This document shows positions 1 through 11,415 of a stretch of DNA of 64,000 nt, piece after piece (the first letter of the stretch is position 1; every line of letters begins with the position of its first letter). Made by a program: the position numbers and the translations under genes. The notes beneath the pieces were generated by a model. It was given only the letters and a program-made list of their open reading frames with translations, was not told the DNA's origin and ran no database searches. Source of the stretch: Chimonanthus salicifolius. Its lineage: Eukaryota > Streptophyta > Magnoliopsida > Laurales > Calycanthaceae. The DNA lies in assembly GCA_013350335.1 (NCBI GenBank), contig CM023537.1, forward strand, positions 10,968,438-11,032,437, read 5' to 3'.

Positions 1-133
1 GTTTCTCTCTCAAGACAATCTTCAGAATCACCTCGGTTTCTTCATCTCTTTCCTGATTTAAAGTTTCTTTAGAGAAACAGTTCAGATATTGGATATCGCA
101 AGTCGTCCAATCGGGTGGTGGGAGGAACGACAT
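1..133 (-). CDS. Small-protein family member, partial (5' end only)
   Basis: On the minus strand the ATG is at 133-131 and the frame stays open to the window edge, giving about 44 codons. The translation matches the first 44 residues of the intact gene at 36860, including the start MSFLPPPDW and the conserved ETEVILKIVL block. The rest lies outside the window, so it is unknown whether this copy is complete. A TATA box lies 110 bp upstream. Function is unknown; see the member at 36860 for the family description. Confidence 0.75.
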   Translation of the reverse strand, partial: MSFLPPPDWTTCDIQYLNCFSKETLNQERDEETEVILKIVLREK

Positions 134-242
134 GATTGGATTGAAACAGAGGAGGAAAAGCTCTGATTCCAGTGAGCAGAATGGATGCAGGGGAAACTAT
201 TGAAAGAAACGTCTGTGTGGTCTCTCTGAAAGCTATGGACGA

Positions 243-249
243 ATTTATA
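243..249 (-). promoter_or_regulatory. TATA box of the minus-strand small-protein gene
   Basis: On the minus strand this reads TATAAAT, about 110 bp upstream of the ATG at 133. The same box and spacing occur before the intact copies at 36860 and 39194, which supports a real core promoter. Confidence 0.6.
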
Positions 250-1020
250 GATCAAATTTAGAAAGGCGAGGCGGTGGGAGAAGATCAGTTTCTAAAAGTG
301 GAAGACGGTGATGGAGGCAGTTCGTTTGGGAAGATGGGTTTGAATTTTGAAATATCCTAACGTTTAAAAAGAAACGCGTCTCCCGTCTCTGTTAGAATTC
401 AAATAGTAGTCGGCCACGGAAGGCAGCGAGGTGATAATATATTTTGGCATATGATTTTTAAATGTAAAGATGAATATATATTTATAATTTTTTTTATAAA
501 ACTATTTAAATTATAGTTAGATGGTTTAAATAAAACTATTTAATTAGAAAATTTATAAAGTTTATCACACCCTTCTCATTTAGTCCATTTAACAACTAGT
601 CTAATAGTTTCACATAATTTTAAAAAATGTGTATATATGTATATTTGTATTTATAAATTAATTAATTATTTTAATTTTTAAACTGTGGACACCAATGTTC
701 TAAATAGTGCTATTTGAAGTCACTCTTACAATTAGAATGAGAACATGTGAGTATTCTTTTTGAGACCCACATAATTGAGTGAGAAATTGAGCACCATAGA
801 GTTGAAAGTTTTTAAAAGGAAAATCCTCCACATAGGATGGGTTATGAAAATTAATTGTTCAGAAAAATTAATTTTTAAAGTCTAAAATTAGAATACTACA
901 TAACCAGTTGAAAATAAAAATGTAGTCACTCAATTCTTATAATTGTTTATACATTGTAACCAAAGATGTATATCCATTAAGTGAAAGAATTGATTTTAAG
1001 TTAGAACACTTTAAAGTAGT

Positions 1021-1180
1021 GTCAGCCCTTACATGCCCTAAAATTTTAGGGGCACTAAGCAAAATCGTAAGATAGAGCCATACTCTAATTAGTAAACTTT
1101 TTTATGGGACCCTGACGTACTCTAAAATTTTGGGGACCTTAGGCGGCGGACTAGGCCACCTATAGTCAAGGCTAGTCCTA
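1021..1180. mobile_element. Degenerate hAT-like relic in the left arm
   Basis: The ends resemble the terminal sequences of the better-preserved element at 16798-17999 (a CAGGGCCGGCC-type end followed by a 'gactatagg' and 'cgcctaagg' block). Only about 160 bp remain and there is no coding sequence. An equivalent copy lies in the right arm at 35820-35972, so the insertion predates the inverted duplication. Confidence 0.5.
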
Positions 1181-2274
1181 CTTTAAAATTTGGATAAATA
1201 AATACGATCACCTTGAGATGGTTTAATTATGGGTGACTAAACAAGATGTTATAATCAATTAGTTTCACTTCAATAATGCCTCCATGTAGAGCCCATAAGG
1301 GTCTTAAAAATATTATTTTCTATATCTCACTCAACTACTATTCATTAATTAGATTTTTATCCAATTTGAATCTAGAGTGATTTTACTGTTGGCCCCATCT
1401 TAACTTTTGATTTCTAAACTTATTAAATGATAAAATTTTAAATCCAATAAATCTAAAAAACATCATTTTAAAGATACTTTTCAAATAAACTTATTGATAC
1501 AATTGAACTCTTAGTTAAGTTAAAGAAACAGTATTCCTTATGGACGCGGACCATTTAGAATATAGATTTAGAAGATTAATGTTTTTTATTTAAAAATAAA
1601 TAAACACTTTCCTAACAGTAGTATATAATGGTTCATAAAAATCAACAATTTATAAAAAACGATTTTTAATATTTAAAATTATAAGAGCAAATGATGAGAT
1701 GAAGATAAAATTTTATTTTATTTTTATTGTTCTTTTAATTTTCTATTTATATCATGATTAAAAAGATAGTCTATTTAATGAAAATAATTCTAAATAAGAA
1801 GGCTTTAGAGTTTTGGAGTGTAAATATAAATCTTAATTTTCTACTGTCAAAATTATTCTGTCATCATTTATCTCGTGCAAGGCCTCTTAGAGCATTCAAC
1901 CAATCATTGGTTCATGTGTAAGTCTTTCTATCCACACATATCGGATAACTCTATGAAAAGTGGTCTTTTGGAGTGAAGTGAGAATCGAATTCTAGACTTC
2001 AGCTTTAGGAGACGGGTTACTAGCTATGACCCCAACCCTTTTGGGTTTAACGTTGGCTAATCATTTCAGCTGCAATTTAAAACTATGGTTAATCAGGGCT
2101 AGGTTTCAATCTGTGGCCATGGATGAAAATTACTATTGGATGGCACTGTTTTGATCTGATGGTTCACTTTGACAAGAAGGTGCGGAGCCAGAGGACAGAT
2201 ATTACTCATCCTAATGAGGAAAATTTTGGTATTTCTACCTCTATGATCAGTAGAGAGAATTGTTCAAATATTGA

Positions 2275-2425
2275 AAGATTGCCATCTTCACATTTTTCTA
2301 ATGGTGAATACTTTATGTACTTGTGAACTAAGAGAATTCAATTATGAATCTTGCAGACTACGATTTGTTTATCTGAATTCGATATTCCTCTTTTTTCATG
2401 GCATATACTTCCAGACATCTTAGGC
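2275..2425 (-). repeat. Orphan fragment of dioxygenase intron 1 (left arm)
   Basis: The reverse complement matches intron 1 of both dioxygenase genes (about 14326-14481 and 29214-29370) and the right-arm copy at 34571-34728. No dioxygenase exon adjoins it, so it is an intron-derived fragment carried in the inverted repeat. The adjoining block at about 2105-2280 is also repeated at 31215-31375 and 34728-34880. Confidence 0.7.
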
Positions 2426-2713
2426 ATACCCTTTGGTATGCATGAACCATGAAAGGAAGAGTAGGTCTACTCCTTGGGTGATCTTGGCTTGTTGATTAGC
2501 TAACATGGTTAAACTTATTCAAGAAGTTTCATGGCTAAGAAATGGAGTTGCTTAATGAAAAGAAAGACATCCAGGAAGGGCACACTTTATACCAAAAATC
2601 GGATTTATTCTCACTTGGGGGTATGGTTGTCTTCCTTAACCCTATGTGTCCACCAAAGCAACAATAGCAAAACAATCAACAATAGCAGAAAATGGGTAGT
2701 GTATGAGAATTAA

Positions 2714-2756
2714 AAAGAGGTTCGACTGCGGTTTGGTCTTATTTTTATAACATTGA
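2714..2756. mobile_element. Scrap of a hAT MITE right end
   Basis: About 40 bp resemble the right terminus of the MITE at 26712-27102 (the 'gactgcggtttggtc' block and a 'caatgttat'-type end read in reverse). No left end is present. Confidence 0.4.
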
Positions 2757-2808
2757 AATAGACAGCTGCCAGGGAGAGTAGGGGTGAGTTCTGGGTCTAT
2801 CGATCTGA

Positions 2809-2816
2809 CACGTGTC
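2809..2816 (+). promoter_or_regulatory. ABRE/G-box-like CACGTGTC upstream of DREB2
   Basis: CACGTGTC contains the ACGTGTC core bound by ABF/AREB bZIP factors in established knowledge. Two more ACGT cores follow, near 2840 (gacacgtagac) and 2861 (ctacgtcatc). The cluster lies about 1.9 kb upstream of the DREB2 TATA box, separated from it by the element at 2903-4696. Function is inferred only. Confidence 0.35.
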
Positions 2817-2902
2817 TATATACTCGGTTAAAATTACGACACGTAGACCACAATGTGCTACGTCATCAGTCCGTATTTAGAAATATATGGAAACTTTTGA
2901 CT

Positions 2903-4696
2903 GCGTTTGGATGAGGGGTAAATTTTAGAGGGGTTACCCTAAGTAGGGGTCACTTTTGAGTAGGAGTGACCCTTGAACTAGGATTACCCTTGTCTTGTTT
3001 GGTAATTGCAGTGGTAAAATAAAAGTTTATTCTAAGAGTAAAAAATCTTATTTGCCCACCACCCTTCTAAGGGTAAAAACCTCATGATAGTCAATATGGG
3101 TCCTCACCACCCCTCAAGGGTAACCTTATATCTTAATATTTTGTGAGAAATTTTATAAAATATAATTATTAAATAATATTTATGAAGTAAATCCTAATAA
3201 TATAACTTATAATAATATTATCCTATTTTTTATAAATTGTTTTTCATAATTATAATTTAAAATGACCACTTGCATTCTAACATTAAAAAAATAAATAAAG
3301 ATTTTTTTTTTTATATTATTATTTTAAATCCCAATAAATGAATAAAAAATATCAAGATATCTTTTCATAAAAATTTAAATTTTTTATTTTTTATATTATA
3401 TGAATTTAATAAAAATATTAATTCTCATAAAATTATTAATATATCAAGTTACCCCTACTTACAGTTATCCCTAGTCAAGGGTAACTCCGAGTAACTCCTG
3501 TAAAATTTACCCCTCATCGAAATGCATCAAAATATTGATACATTTTTAAAACAAACTTCCAACAAAATAAATTGTTAATTATTTCAAAAGAAATTAACAT
3601 GAACCTCAGACTCTTTCGGAGTTTCATGACCCTATCGAAATTTGGATAGAATTAGCTCTTAAAAATAGGACATTTTGACAATTATGTTTCATAATTTTTT
3701 TTTTATATTATATGAATTTAATAAAAAATATTAATTCTTATAAAATTGTTTATATGTCAGCTTACTCCTGCTTACAGTTACCTCTACTCAAGGATAACCT
3801 CCGTAAGCTTTACCCCTCATCCAAATGCATCATGTTGAAGATCTTGAAACATTTTTAAAATAAACTTCCAACAGAATAAATTGCTAATCAATCCGAAAGA
3901 GATTACCATGAATTTCAAACTCTTTCAGAGTTTCGAGACCCTATTGAAATTTCAACAGAATCACCCCTTAAAAATAGGACATTTTGATAATTATGTTTTG
4001 TAAAATTTATTTTTTAATTTTTATATTATATAGATTTAATAAAAAATATTAATTCTTATAAAATTGTTAATATGTTAGATTACCATTGCTTACAGCTACC
4101 CCTACTCAAGGGTAACCCCTGTTAAATTTACTCCTCATCCTAATGCATCATGTTGAAAATGTTGACATATTTTTATAATAAACTTCTAACAGAATAAATT
4201 GTTAATTACTCTTAAAGAGGTTATCATGAACCTCAAACTTTTTTGGAGTTCCGAGACCTTATCAAAATTTCGACAGAATCACCCTTTAAAGGATATTTTG
4301 ACAATTATGTTTCATAAAATTTTATTTTTATTATTTATATTAGACAGATTTAATAAAAAAATATTAATTCTCATAAAATTATTAATATGTCAGTTTACCC
4401 CTAGTTACAATTACCTCTACTCAAGGGTAACCCCTATAAAATTTACCCCTTATTCAAATTATCATGTTGAAAATTTTGACATATTTTTAAAATAATTTCA
4501 AACAGAATTAAATTGTTAATTACTTGAAATATATTAATTTTTAATTATAAAATATTTTTTTGAAAGATATTAATTTTATAATAATTGATGAAGAAATGAA
4601 TGCAAGGGGCAGTGAGGGTATATTAAAAAAAGAGATGACAGGGGTAAACTTTCAAATTTTTACCCTCACCCCCTACCATTACCCCCATCCAAACGC
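2903..4696. mobile_element. Non-autonomous element with GCGTTTGGATG ends and internal tandem array
   Basis: The left end reads GCGTTTGGATGAGGGGTAA. The right end is its inverted counterpart (TTACCCCCATCCAAACGC), giving terminal inverted repeats of roughly 20-40 bp. There is no credible ORF; the interior is AT-rich with a ~315-bp tandem array. I could not find a clear target-site duplication, so the superfamily is undecided. Similar termini occur at about 51800 and 52480-52734. The right end stops four bases before the DREB2 TATA box. Confidence 0.65.
3370..4530. repeat. Tandem array, about 315-bp unit, about 3.7 copies
   Basis: The same landmark (tacagttacc / ctcaagggtaac) recurs at 3461, 3774, 4092 and 4407, giving periods of 313, 318 and 315 bp. 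Each unit includes a 'tttacccctcatccaaatgca' type block that resembles the right terminal inverted repeat of the host element, so the array looks built by repeated duplication of an end plus adjoining DNA. Confidence 0.85.
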
Positions 4697-4700
4697 AACC

Positions 4701-4707
4701 TATAAAA
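4701..4707 (+). promoter_or_regulatory. TATA box of DREB2 gene
   Basis: TATAAAA lies 176 bp upstream of the ATG at 4877, followed by a purine-rich leader (GAGAGAGAG) typical of a plant 5' UTR. It is four bases from the right end of the repeat element at 2903-4696. Confidence 0.55.
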
Positions 4708-4876
4708 CCAAAAGCCCTCCAGACGAAGAGAGAGAGCGCTTTCTAAAAAAGGAAACCAGAAAGAGAACCAGAAACGAGAAATCGAGGAAAAGGATTTTCC
4801 ACGGAAGAGGAGAAAAGGAGAAACAGGGAAAGAGAAGCGAAGGAAAACGCCTTCGGCGGAAAAAGAATTTCCAACA

Positions 4877-7705
4877 ATGACGGAGCCTGAAGGGTGAGTT
4901 GTCTTTTGCTTTGTCTCTGTTTTTTCTTGGTTGAATTGAAGTTCTTCTTTGAGTTGCATTTATTTTTCTAGGGTTTTCCTGCTATTTTTCCTGCGATGCT
5001 GGTTCTTGATAAGGGGTTTGGTATTGATTTTTGGGTTATGCTCTGTTTTGAATTGGGTTTCCGAAAGGTGACATATCTTGGCTTGTTGATGGTTCCAGTG
5101 GCTTTAGGTCCCCCGCTTCAGGAAGGCCTCAAATGTCTCGCACACGCTCCTTTTTTTCGCCAAATCCCATTTCGGAAAGCCCCAAATGGCACACCCTCTT
5201 CTCTCCAGTCCACTCACTCCCACGATTTCTCCATCTCTCTCCTTCCCTCTTCTCTCTCTCCTCTTCCCCCATACGGGTGGATCCCGTGTCTCTCCCTCGT
5301 CTCCTCCCATGGATTTGGGTTTCTTCTACCTTTCTCTTTCCTCTTATCTTCCTCCTTTCTCTCTTCTCTTCTATAGAACTTTCTTCTTGTTGAAACTGCT
5401 CAACACCGTTGTTTTGTTACACCCAGCATCCCGCCAGAGATTGCTTGACGCTGCCCATACATCCGGCGACCCTGTTTCAATCTCAGTCGCATAGTCGCCA
5501 GAACTTACGGTTTTCTATTCAATCACTTTGCATCTCACACTATCACTGCCATTATCGTCCTCTTTTGGTTACCTCTTTGCTTTTACTTTTATTTTATTTT
5601 TATTTATTTAATTATCTTTGCTTGAGCAGAAGATCTATGCCCCTTTTTTTCTCTTTCATTTAATTTTGGGTATATTTTTATGTATTATTTTAAACTCGAA
5701 CCAGTTCAAACCATAGATCTAAGCATCAACAAATTTGAATATAAAAATTTAATTAGTAATTTTACATATCAAAAAACATGAAAAATAAATTTTAGATAAT
5801 TTTTTATTATATATAATTAAATATTATTTATAATAATATTTTAAATACCAAGAAAGCTCCATTTAAATTTGTTGTCTTAGATCTCAACTTGTGTCGAGCC
5901 GGGCCCTAGCTTGTTCTCTCAGGTTTTTTCTAGTTTTGTTTTATCTGAGATGAATTTCTATTTCGAGCTGGGTTTTTCCTGCTATATTGGCTCATGATAA
6001 TAGATTTTGGTTGTTTCTTGGGATATTGCTCTGTTTTGATTTGGATTTCTCGTTTTGATGAGTTGTGCTCTCTGTTTGGTGATTTTGGGTAATTCCTTGA
6101 AGGGATTGTTCTTATTTTGTGGGGGAACATAATGTTGGAATAAGATGAAAATAATGGTGGGTGTTTCTTGGATTTGAAATTTCCGCTTAATTTTGCCGCG
6201 TGGTATCATCAGACTCTCAAACATTGAATTTCTTCCCGAACACCTCATCATCAAAACTAAATGTGTAATTAATAATAATTTAGTAGGAACTGTTGTTGTT
6301 GGATATCCTCTGTTTCTTAGTTTGCTTCCATTTAATGGCGGCGGTTCTTCATGTGTGGTGTTAGGGTTTGTAGAATTTTTCTTCCATTATGATTGAAACT
6401 TCATCTGTTTTTTTTTTTTTTTTTTTTGAGGTTGGTTTTTTGAATGGATGGTTTCGATTCTTTTTGCTTTTAGTCATCATTGATGAGAGGAAAATTATTT
6501 TAAATAAAAAATGAAAGATAATAGGGCTTTCCTTGTATGTGAGCCCAATAGGCTATGAAAAAATTAGGTAATAGGCTTAGGATTTTTTTAACTTGGGTGG
6601 GCGTACATAGGTTAAAAATTGAAAGGTAATCAATGAATAAATTATTCAAATATTTATTTTTTAATTCAATATGAGTTAGGATCGGGTCGGGTTTGGGTTT
6701 GAGATAACCCTTCTCTACTTGACCTAAATTTAAAATCTTCATGCAATGCATGACCTGGAGCTGGTTTTTTTAGCGTATAGGGTTTATGGGTTGGTCTCTT
6801 GTAATTATTTGTTTTCAAAGTTTGAACTACATATTAATTAATTTATGAAAAATGTAGATATAGCAGGAATAGTCCTGTAGAATGTTCATTAGAGGGGTCT
6901 ATTGGATGGTCCAAATGTTTGACATGGGAAAGGTACTTCAGTACTTCACTAAATTAGACTTCATATTATAGCCCAGTCAATTAAGGTTAAACCCCTTCAA
7001 TATGAGAAATCATCAATTCTCATACACCACTCATAATATTGAAATGAAGTGTACTTTGATTTAGTTGATGTTTTAACTCTCGTGATTTTGCTGGATTACA
7101 TAGTTTCTCTGTACTTTATCTGATGTAGAAATTTTTGCTGTTACCCTGTCTGTTCTTTACTAACCGTGCATCTTATTAATTTCAGGAAGAAAAGAAGACG
7201 CAATGCAAGTGATTCCATAGAAGAAACTCTTGCAAAGTGGAAGGAATATAACAACCAACTCAATAATTCTGAAGATGGTGAGAAAAGAAGGAAGTTGCCA
7301 GCTAAAGGCTCAAAGAAGGGCTGCATGAAGGGAAAGGGGGGACCTGAGAACTCCTGCTGCAAGTACAGAGGGGTGAGACAACGAACATGGGGTAAGTGGG
7401 TCGCTGAGATCAGGGAACCAAACCGAGGTAGGCGTCTCTGGCTTGGCACATTCTCGACTGCCACGGAAGCCGCTCTTGCCTATGATGATGCAGCTAGGGC
7501 TATGTATGGTTCGTGTGCACGTCTTAATGCAACAGATTGTGACTCACAATATGGTGATCGGAAGAATTCATTTGTTGGTTTCCCATGTTCATCCGAGTCT
7601 ACAACGACCTCACACCTTTCTGAGGTCTCTAGTACTGAAGAACTCCAACCTGAGGAGGCTCCAAAGATAGATTTTGAATCTATGACTGACCTCACACCTT
7701 TCTGA
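4877..7705 (+). CDS. DREB2: DREB2-type AP2/ERF transcription factor (prematurely terminated)
   Basis: Two exons: 4877-4893 (MTEPE plus a split Gly codon, donor GTGAGT) and 7186-7705 (acceptor TTTCAG), joined by a 2.3-kb intron. The 178-aa product has a basic nuclear-localisation stretch (KKRRR, residues 7-11), the DREB2 signature [10 protein letters not shown] (about 52-61) and one AP2/ERF domain (about 65-122) with YRGVRQR, WVAEIRE and WLGTF. The domain has Val14 and Glu19, the residues tied to DRE/CRT (A/GCCGAC) binding. DREB2 proteins activate drought, heat and salt genes in the nucleus. Here an 82-bp tandem duplication shifts the frame and brings a stop at 7703-7705, before the acidic activation region. 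That region still exists downstream out of frame. Family assignment is secure; A or B subgroup and function as an activator are not. An assembly error is the alternative to a real lesion. Confidence 0.85.
4894..7185 (+). other. DREB2 intron 1
   Basis: An intron right after the first few codons is common in DREB2 genes. About 5100-5650 is unusually CT-rich and open in several frames, but those ORFs are low complexity and I do not call them genes. A block at 4980-5060 (cctgc...tgctctgttttga) recurs at about 5965-6045, so roughly 1 kb between may be inserted or duplicated DNA. 6500-7140 is AT-rich with nothing recognised. Confidence 0.55.
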
Positions 7706-7769
7706 GGTTTTTGGTACTGAAGAACTCAAACCTGAGGAGGCTCCAAAGATAGATTTTGAATCTGATTTT
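7606..7769 (+). repeat. 82-bp tandem duplication inside DREB2 coding sequence
   Basis: The unit at 7606-7687 is repeated at 7688-7769 with only a few mismatches. Because 82 is not a multiple of three, the second copy is read in another frame and a TGA appears at 7703. Removing one unit in thought makes the upstream AP2 frame continue into the frame of 7797-8102, so this single event explains the first break. Confidence 0.93.
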
Positions 7770-8274
7770 GGAAGAAGAGATGGAAAACAGTTAGCTGTGG
7801 AAGCCCCTGTCGACACAATGGAATCAGAAATGAAAGATGATACCTCTGATCCTTTCCTAGACCAATCCTGGGACATGTTTGACGTACAAGAGCTACTAAA
7901 TGTGATTGGTGATGATTTGCCTGATTGGTTGGGTGAAGCCTCTATGCACCAGACGAAGCTGAATTCAGATTACCATCAGCAGGCGAAGATGAACAGTTGC
8001 GATGTGAATCGCCTTCAGCCCTCAAGTTTCAGTTTCAGAATCCAGAATGCAAAGTTGTTAGGTAGCTTGTGTCACATGGAGCAGACTTCCTGCAGTCATT
8101 GACTACAGTTACATTGACCCGTCGGATCCCGGAACATGCAATGGGCAAGCACAGGGAAACTGGGGATTCTTCAATCTGGACAACGGATTGGTGAACGGAG
8201 ATGGAAAAGATGCAACACCTCCTCCCTTCTATGGCCTTGAGAGTGAGTGCAGGTTCTTTTGGAATCTGGATTGA
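7706..8274 (+). pseudogene. Disconnected DREB2 C-terminal region
   Basis: After the duplication the DREB2 frame resumes at about 7770 and runs to a TGA at 8100-8102. It includes the acidic, hydrophobic activation motif DMFDVQELL and the family motif KLLGSLCHMEQ. A second shift at about 8083-8092 then separates a further piece ending at 8272-8274 (VIDYSYIDPSDPG, then GFFNLDNGLV), which also resembles DREB2 C-termini. So two frame changes separate the AP2 domain from the natural C-terminus. Either the gene is decaying or the shorter AP2-only protein is used. Confidence 0.75.
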
Positions 8275-10276
8275 GCTAATTTCTATGCGTAGGGCCTGTC
8301 CTTCATTTTTCAAACAGGATAAAGAGTGCCTTACTAATTGGTCTTCTACAAATTCAGTTTAGGGTCTGAGGATATCAGTTTGGGATTTTGCTTATTCTTT
8401 TGGTTGATAGCAATGACAATACAAATGAAAGTGTAGGAACTAGGAAGCTTCATTCATTCTGTATATAAAGCTATAAAACAGAGTAACAGAAGTTACCATG
8501 CACAGATGTCTCAACTCGTGTTTATATCTTCTCCTTATCTTTCAAGGTACAGTGGAGTCTGTCTATGATTTTCTGATTTGAGTTGATTTACACTGAAATT
8601 CAAAGGAAGTTAAATTGTTCTTCTTCTTTTTTTAATATGATAATGGTACTTTCTCGATTTGTGATGTTGCTTAGATGACAAGAGTTGGGGTTTGTAAGAT
8701 TTATTAGGCTGAGTTCATATCATGGTGTTCCTAAATTTTGTATGGTGGCTCACTTAAATCCAATTTATTGGCAGTTTTACATCTATTTAGAGTTTATAAT
8801 TTAATCACGAGTGTGTATGATTTTATCATTTTACATATTACTGTGAAAGGATGATATTTTCAGAGTAAACTACTGAAGTATTGACATTCATTTTAGCAGT
8901 TTATTAAACGTGTTATACAATTATTATTATTATTTTTCAGTTATTAAATAAGCTTTGAGCGTAGCAGCAGTTTATTTAACATGTTTTTTACAATTTTTTT
9001 ACAGTCTCTTCAAGTTTTTAAAGACAACTATTAGTTATTATTTTGAGCAAATTGTTATCTATAGTTCAATTCCTTTTTTTTTTTTTTTTAAATTTAGTTT
9101 ATATTTTAAAAATAAAACTAAATTATATACTTTAAAAATGGACTTATAAGTTATACTAAACTAAACTTATTATAAATTTATTTTTAATTACTTAATCTTA
9201 TTAATTAAAATCATGACATGTCTTTAAATTTTTTTAAGAAGGTTCGATGATTTCAATTGATTAAAATCAAATGTCTCAAATTTGATTTTGAGGTTGAGGC
9301 TTATATCATTTGGTGTTATCAAATGTCCTTTCTATTGAAAAATAAATTAATTGTGATCGTTACATATATTAATTTGTTAATGAATATATTTTAAGGTAAA
9401 AAAAAATACCTTTGGATAATTTTTAGAGTTGCTCTTTGAGTGGAATTAGAATCAAAATTTGAATTCTTAGTTCAGCAAATTCTTGATCTATCACTCCAAC
9501 TCTTTCGAATTAAGTTATGTTTTGTTTTTATATATTTTTTCTCTATATGGTAATCTCTTATGGATTAAAAAATTTTCCACGTGAAGCCTAGACATAGGTA
9601 AGTGTTATCTCTATTGTTACTGTAATAAAATTTCTACTTTATACATAAACATGCTTTACGACTGTTTTGTACCACAAATTTTTAGTCTTCAGAGAAAAAT
9701 ACAACGTAATTTTATAACTGTATAGTAAATTGTTTATAAAATTCTATATTATAAGTCATCAAAAGAATATGATAAATCATTACCTAAAATTCTCTTTAGA
9801 TGGGTTTATTGGACGGTCCAAATGTTCAAGAACAACAAAAATACTTTAGTGCATATATGACAAAAATTTAATTGCATATTGGCAAAGATGTAATTTCAAG
9901 TTTTATTTAGACAGTTGACTTGAGAGTGGTATATTTTAAGTAAACTCATAATAGGAATCAAGTTGCATTTTCAAATGTGTTGTGCTTTTTAAGTACCTAT
10001 TAGTATTTATTATAAATTAATTTAACAAATAAATTTTAGTCAAGCCAAATCACTTATTAAATGATCTTGTTTTCATAAAATGGTCGACTCATGACCTAAA
10101 ATTTCATTATAAAACAAATTATTTGGAGGCTATGTATGGCCCATCGACTTAAAATCTCTTTTAAACTGGGTTAGGATAGTCAACTCATTATCAAAATTCA
10201 AAACTCTTTAATAAGATTTTTTATAAGATGAATTATAAGATAAACTATTAAAATTATTATAGTCTATATATAAATT
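8275..10276. other. Intergenic, DREB2 3' flank
   Basis: AT-rich sequence without a supportable gene. The DREB2 3' UTR probably ends within 8275-8600. A short dispersed repeat (ending 'ccaactctttcgaatt') lies around 9420-9510, related to blocks at about 1900-2010, 12330-12440 and 54050-54190. Confidence 0.5.
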
Positions 10277-10660
10277 CAGTAAACTGTGTCCGGACGGTTT
10301 AACGAACCGTCTTCAAGGCATTTTGGATTCAAATGAGTTCAACCGCAGTCAAAGCCGGTAAAAGCTGATCAAAGCCGGTTAAGTACTAATATAATATAAA
10401 TATTACATATAAATTAAGTAAGTTATCTTTTACCAATAATATTAGTATAAATATTAAAAATAACATTTAAACTCTGAATAATATATCAAAACGGTGAAAG
10501 ATATGTGATAGAAATGGTAATAAACATTCATATTTCAAATATATACATTTTCTAATATTATTTTATTTTTTTTTAATAAAAAAAATAAAAGAATAAAAGA
10601 ATAAAAAATTCAAAATTTGTGAGCCGTGATCCTTGGCTCACGGTTTGTGGGTCAGCAAAC
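10277..10660. mobile_element. Truncated hAT MITE related to 26712-27102
   Basis: From the CAGT-type left end through a 'taacgaaccgtctt' block and about 250 bp of AT-rich interior, it parallels the intact MITE at 26712-27102. The right terminus is not recognisable; instead there is a short hairpin (GTGAGCC/GGCTCAC) at 10619-10641. Confidence 0.55.
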
Positions 10661-10890
10661 TTTCAAATGAAAATTCATGTTGCTGGGAACCTGTGTGATA
10701 AATATAATCGATTAAAAACATGAGATATTTTAGAGGTTTTGATATAAATTAATATTAAATTTCAAAATTGTCAAATATACATTTGACAACGGTAAAGAAA
10801 GCATCCCGTTGGAACTTGGAGTTCTGTTGGGTAAGAATTCAACTAGCATTGGGAAGGTAGAGGTATTGTTTGGAAACGGACCATTTATAT

Positions 10891-11165
10891 TAGGGGAAAC
10901 AAAAACGGCTGATACCGATAAAACATTTTTTTTTATTGTGGTCGATATTATTAATATCGATTATTTTTTTAAAAAAATTCAATTTAGTGCTGGGCCCGAG
11001 CCGATATATGTTTTTTATTTTTTTTAATAAGCTTCCTTCTCGGTTATTTATTTATTTTTTACTTCAGAAAAAATAAAATATATAAAAATATTGATATTAA
11101 AAAAAAAGAGGAGAGAAATTTATCGGCCGATATGCATATCAGCCATGCCGAATTTTATACCTCTG
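10891..11165. mobile_element. hAT MITE, copy-A specific
   Basis: A 275-bp element with ends TAGGGGAAAC and, inverted, CAGAGGTATA, flanked by atttatat / atttataa (7 of 8 bases). The interior has 'tcggccgatat' motifs as in the MITE at 55267-55430. Copy B has an uninterrupted 'ccatttacaatatag' at about 23270-23285. Confidence 0.75.
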
Positions 11166-11259
11166 ATTTATAATATAGATTTAGAAAATAATTTATATAA
11201 AAAAACACTTTCTTTACCGTTGTATATAATATTTTATAAAAAAATCAGCAATTTATAAG

Positions 11260-11415
11260 GGAATTGATTGGTGCTAACTTTAGTGCATAAAAAATGAGCG
11301 AAATATTTATTTTGCCCAAACAAATGGAAAGAGGATTGACATAAACTTTGGCAAAATGGATATTTCATTTACTTTTGGTGCACCAAAGGATCTATTGGTG
11401 CACCACTCACATTCC
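11260..11415. mobile_element. Short MITE shared by both duplication copies
   Basis: About 155 bp with ends GGAATTGATTGGTG and, inverted, GGAATGTGAGTGGTGC. It interrupts a block that is continuous in the inverted-repeat arms (about 1640-1680). The copy-B counterpart is 23374-23520, so insertion predates the segmental duplication. Confidence 0.5.

Larger units (their letters stand above)
1..2630. repeat. Left arm of long inverted repeat
   Basis: The reverse complement of this stretch matches 34351-36992 almost base for base: position 1 pairs with about 36992 and position 2630 with about 34351. It cuts into the small-protein gene at the window edge, so the arm probably continues to the left. 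It contains that gene's 5' end and promoter, a degraded hAT-like relic, a dispersed repeat around 1900-2110 and a piece of dioxygenase intron. Homology stops near 2630, where 2626-2665 switches to a scrap resembling the reverse complement of the 3' coding end of the same small-protein gene. Confidence 0.9.

Noticed and set aside
2123..2326. 67-codon ORF in the left arm
   Set aside because: Its sequence is part of a block repeated at 31215-31375 and 34728-34880 in which the frame is not preserved; starts and stops vary.
3370..4530. CRISPR-like or centromeric satellite array
   Set aside because: Unit is ~315 bp without a short repeat/spacer structure, only about 3.7 copies, confined within a transposon-like element in a plant genome.
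5100..5660. Several overlapping ORFs in the CT-rich part of the DREB2 intron
   Set aside because: Low-complexity Ser/Leu/Pro-rich translations in all frames, explained by pyrimidine-rich DNA; no homology or splice structure.
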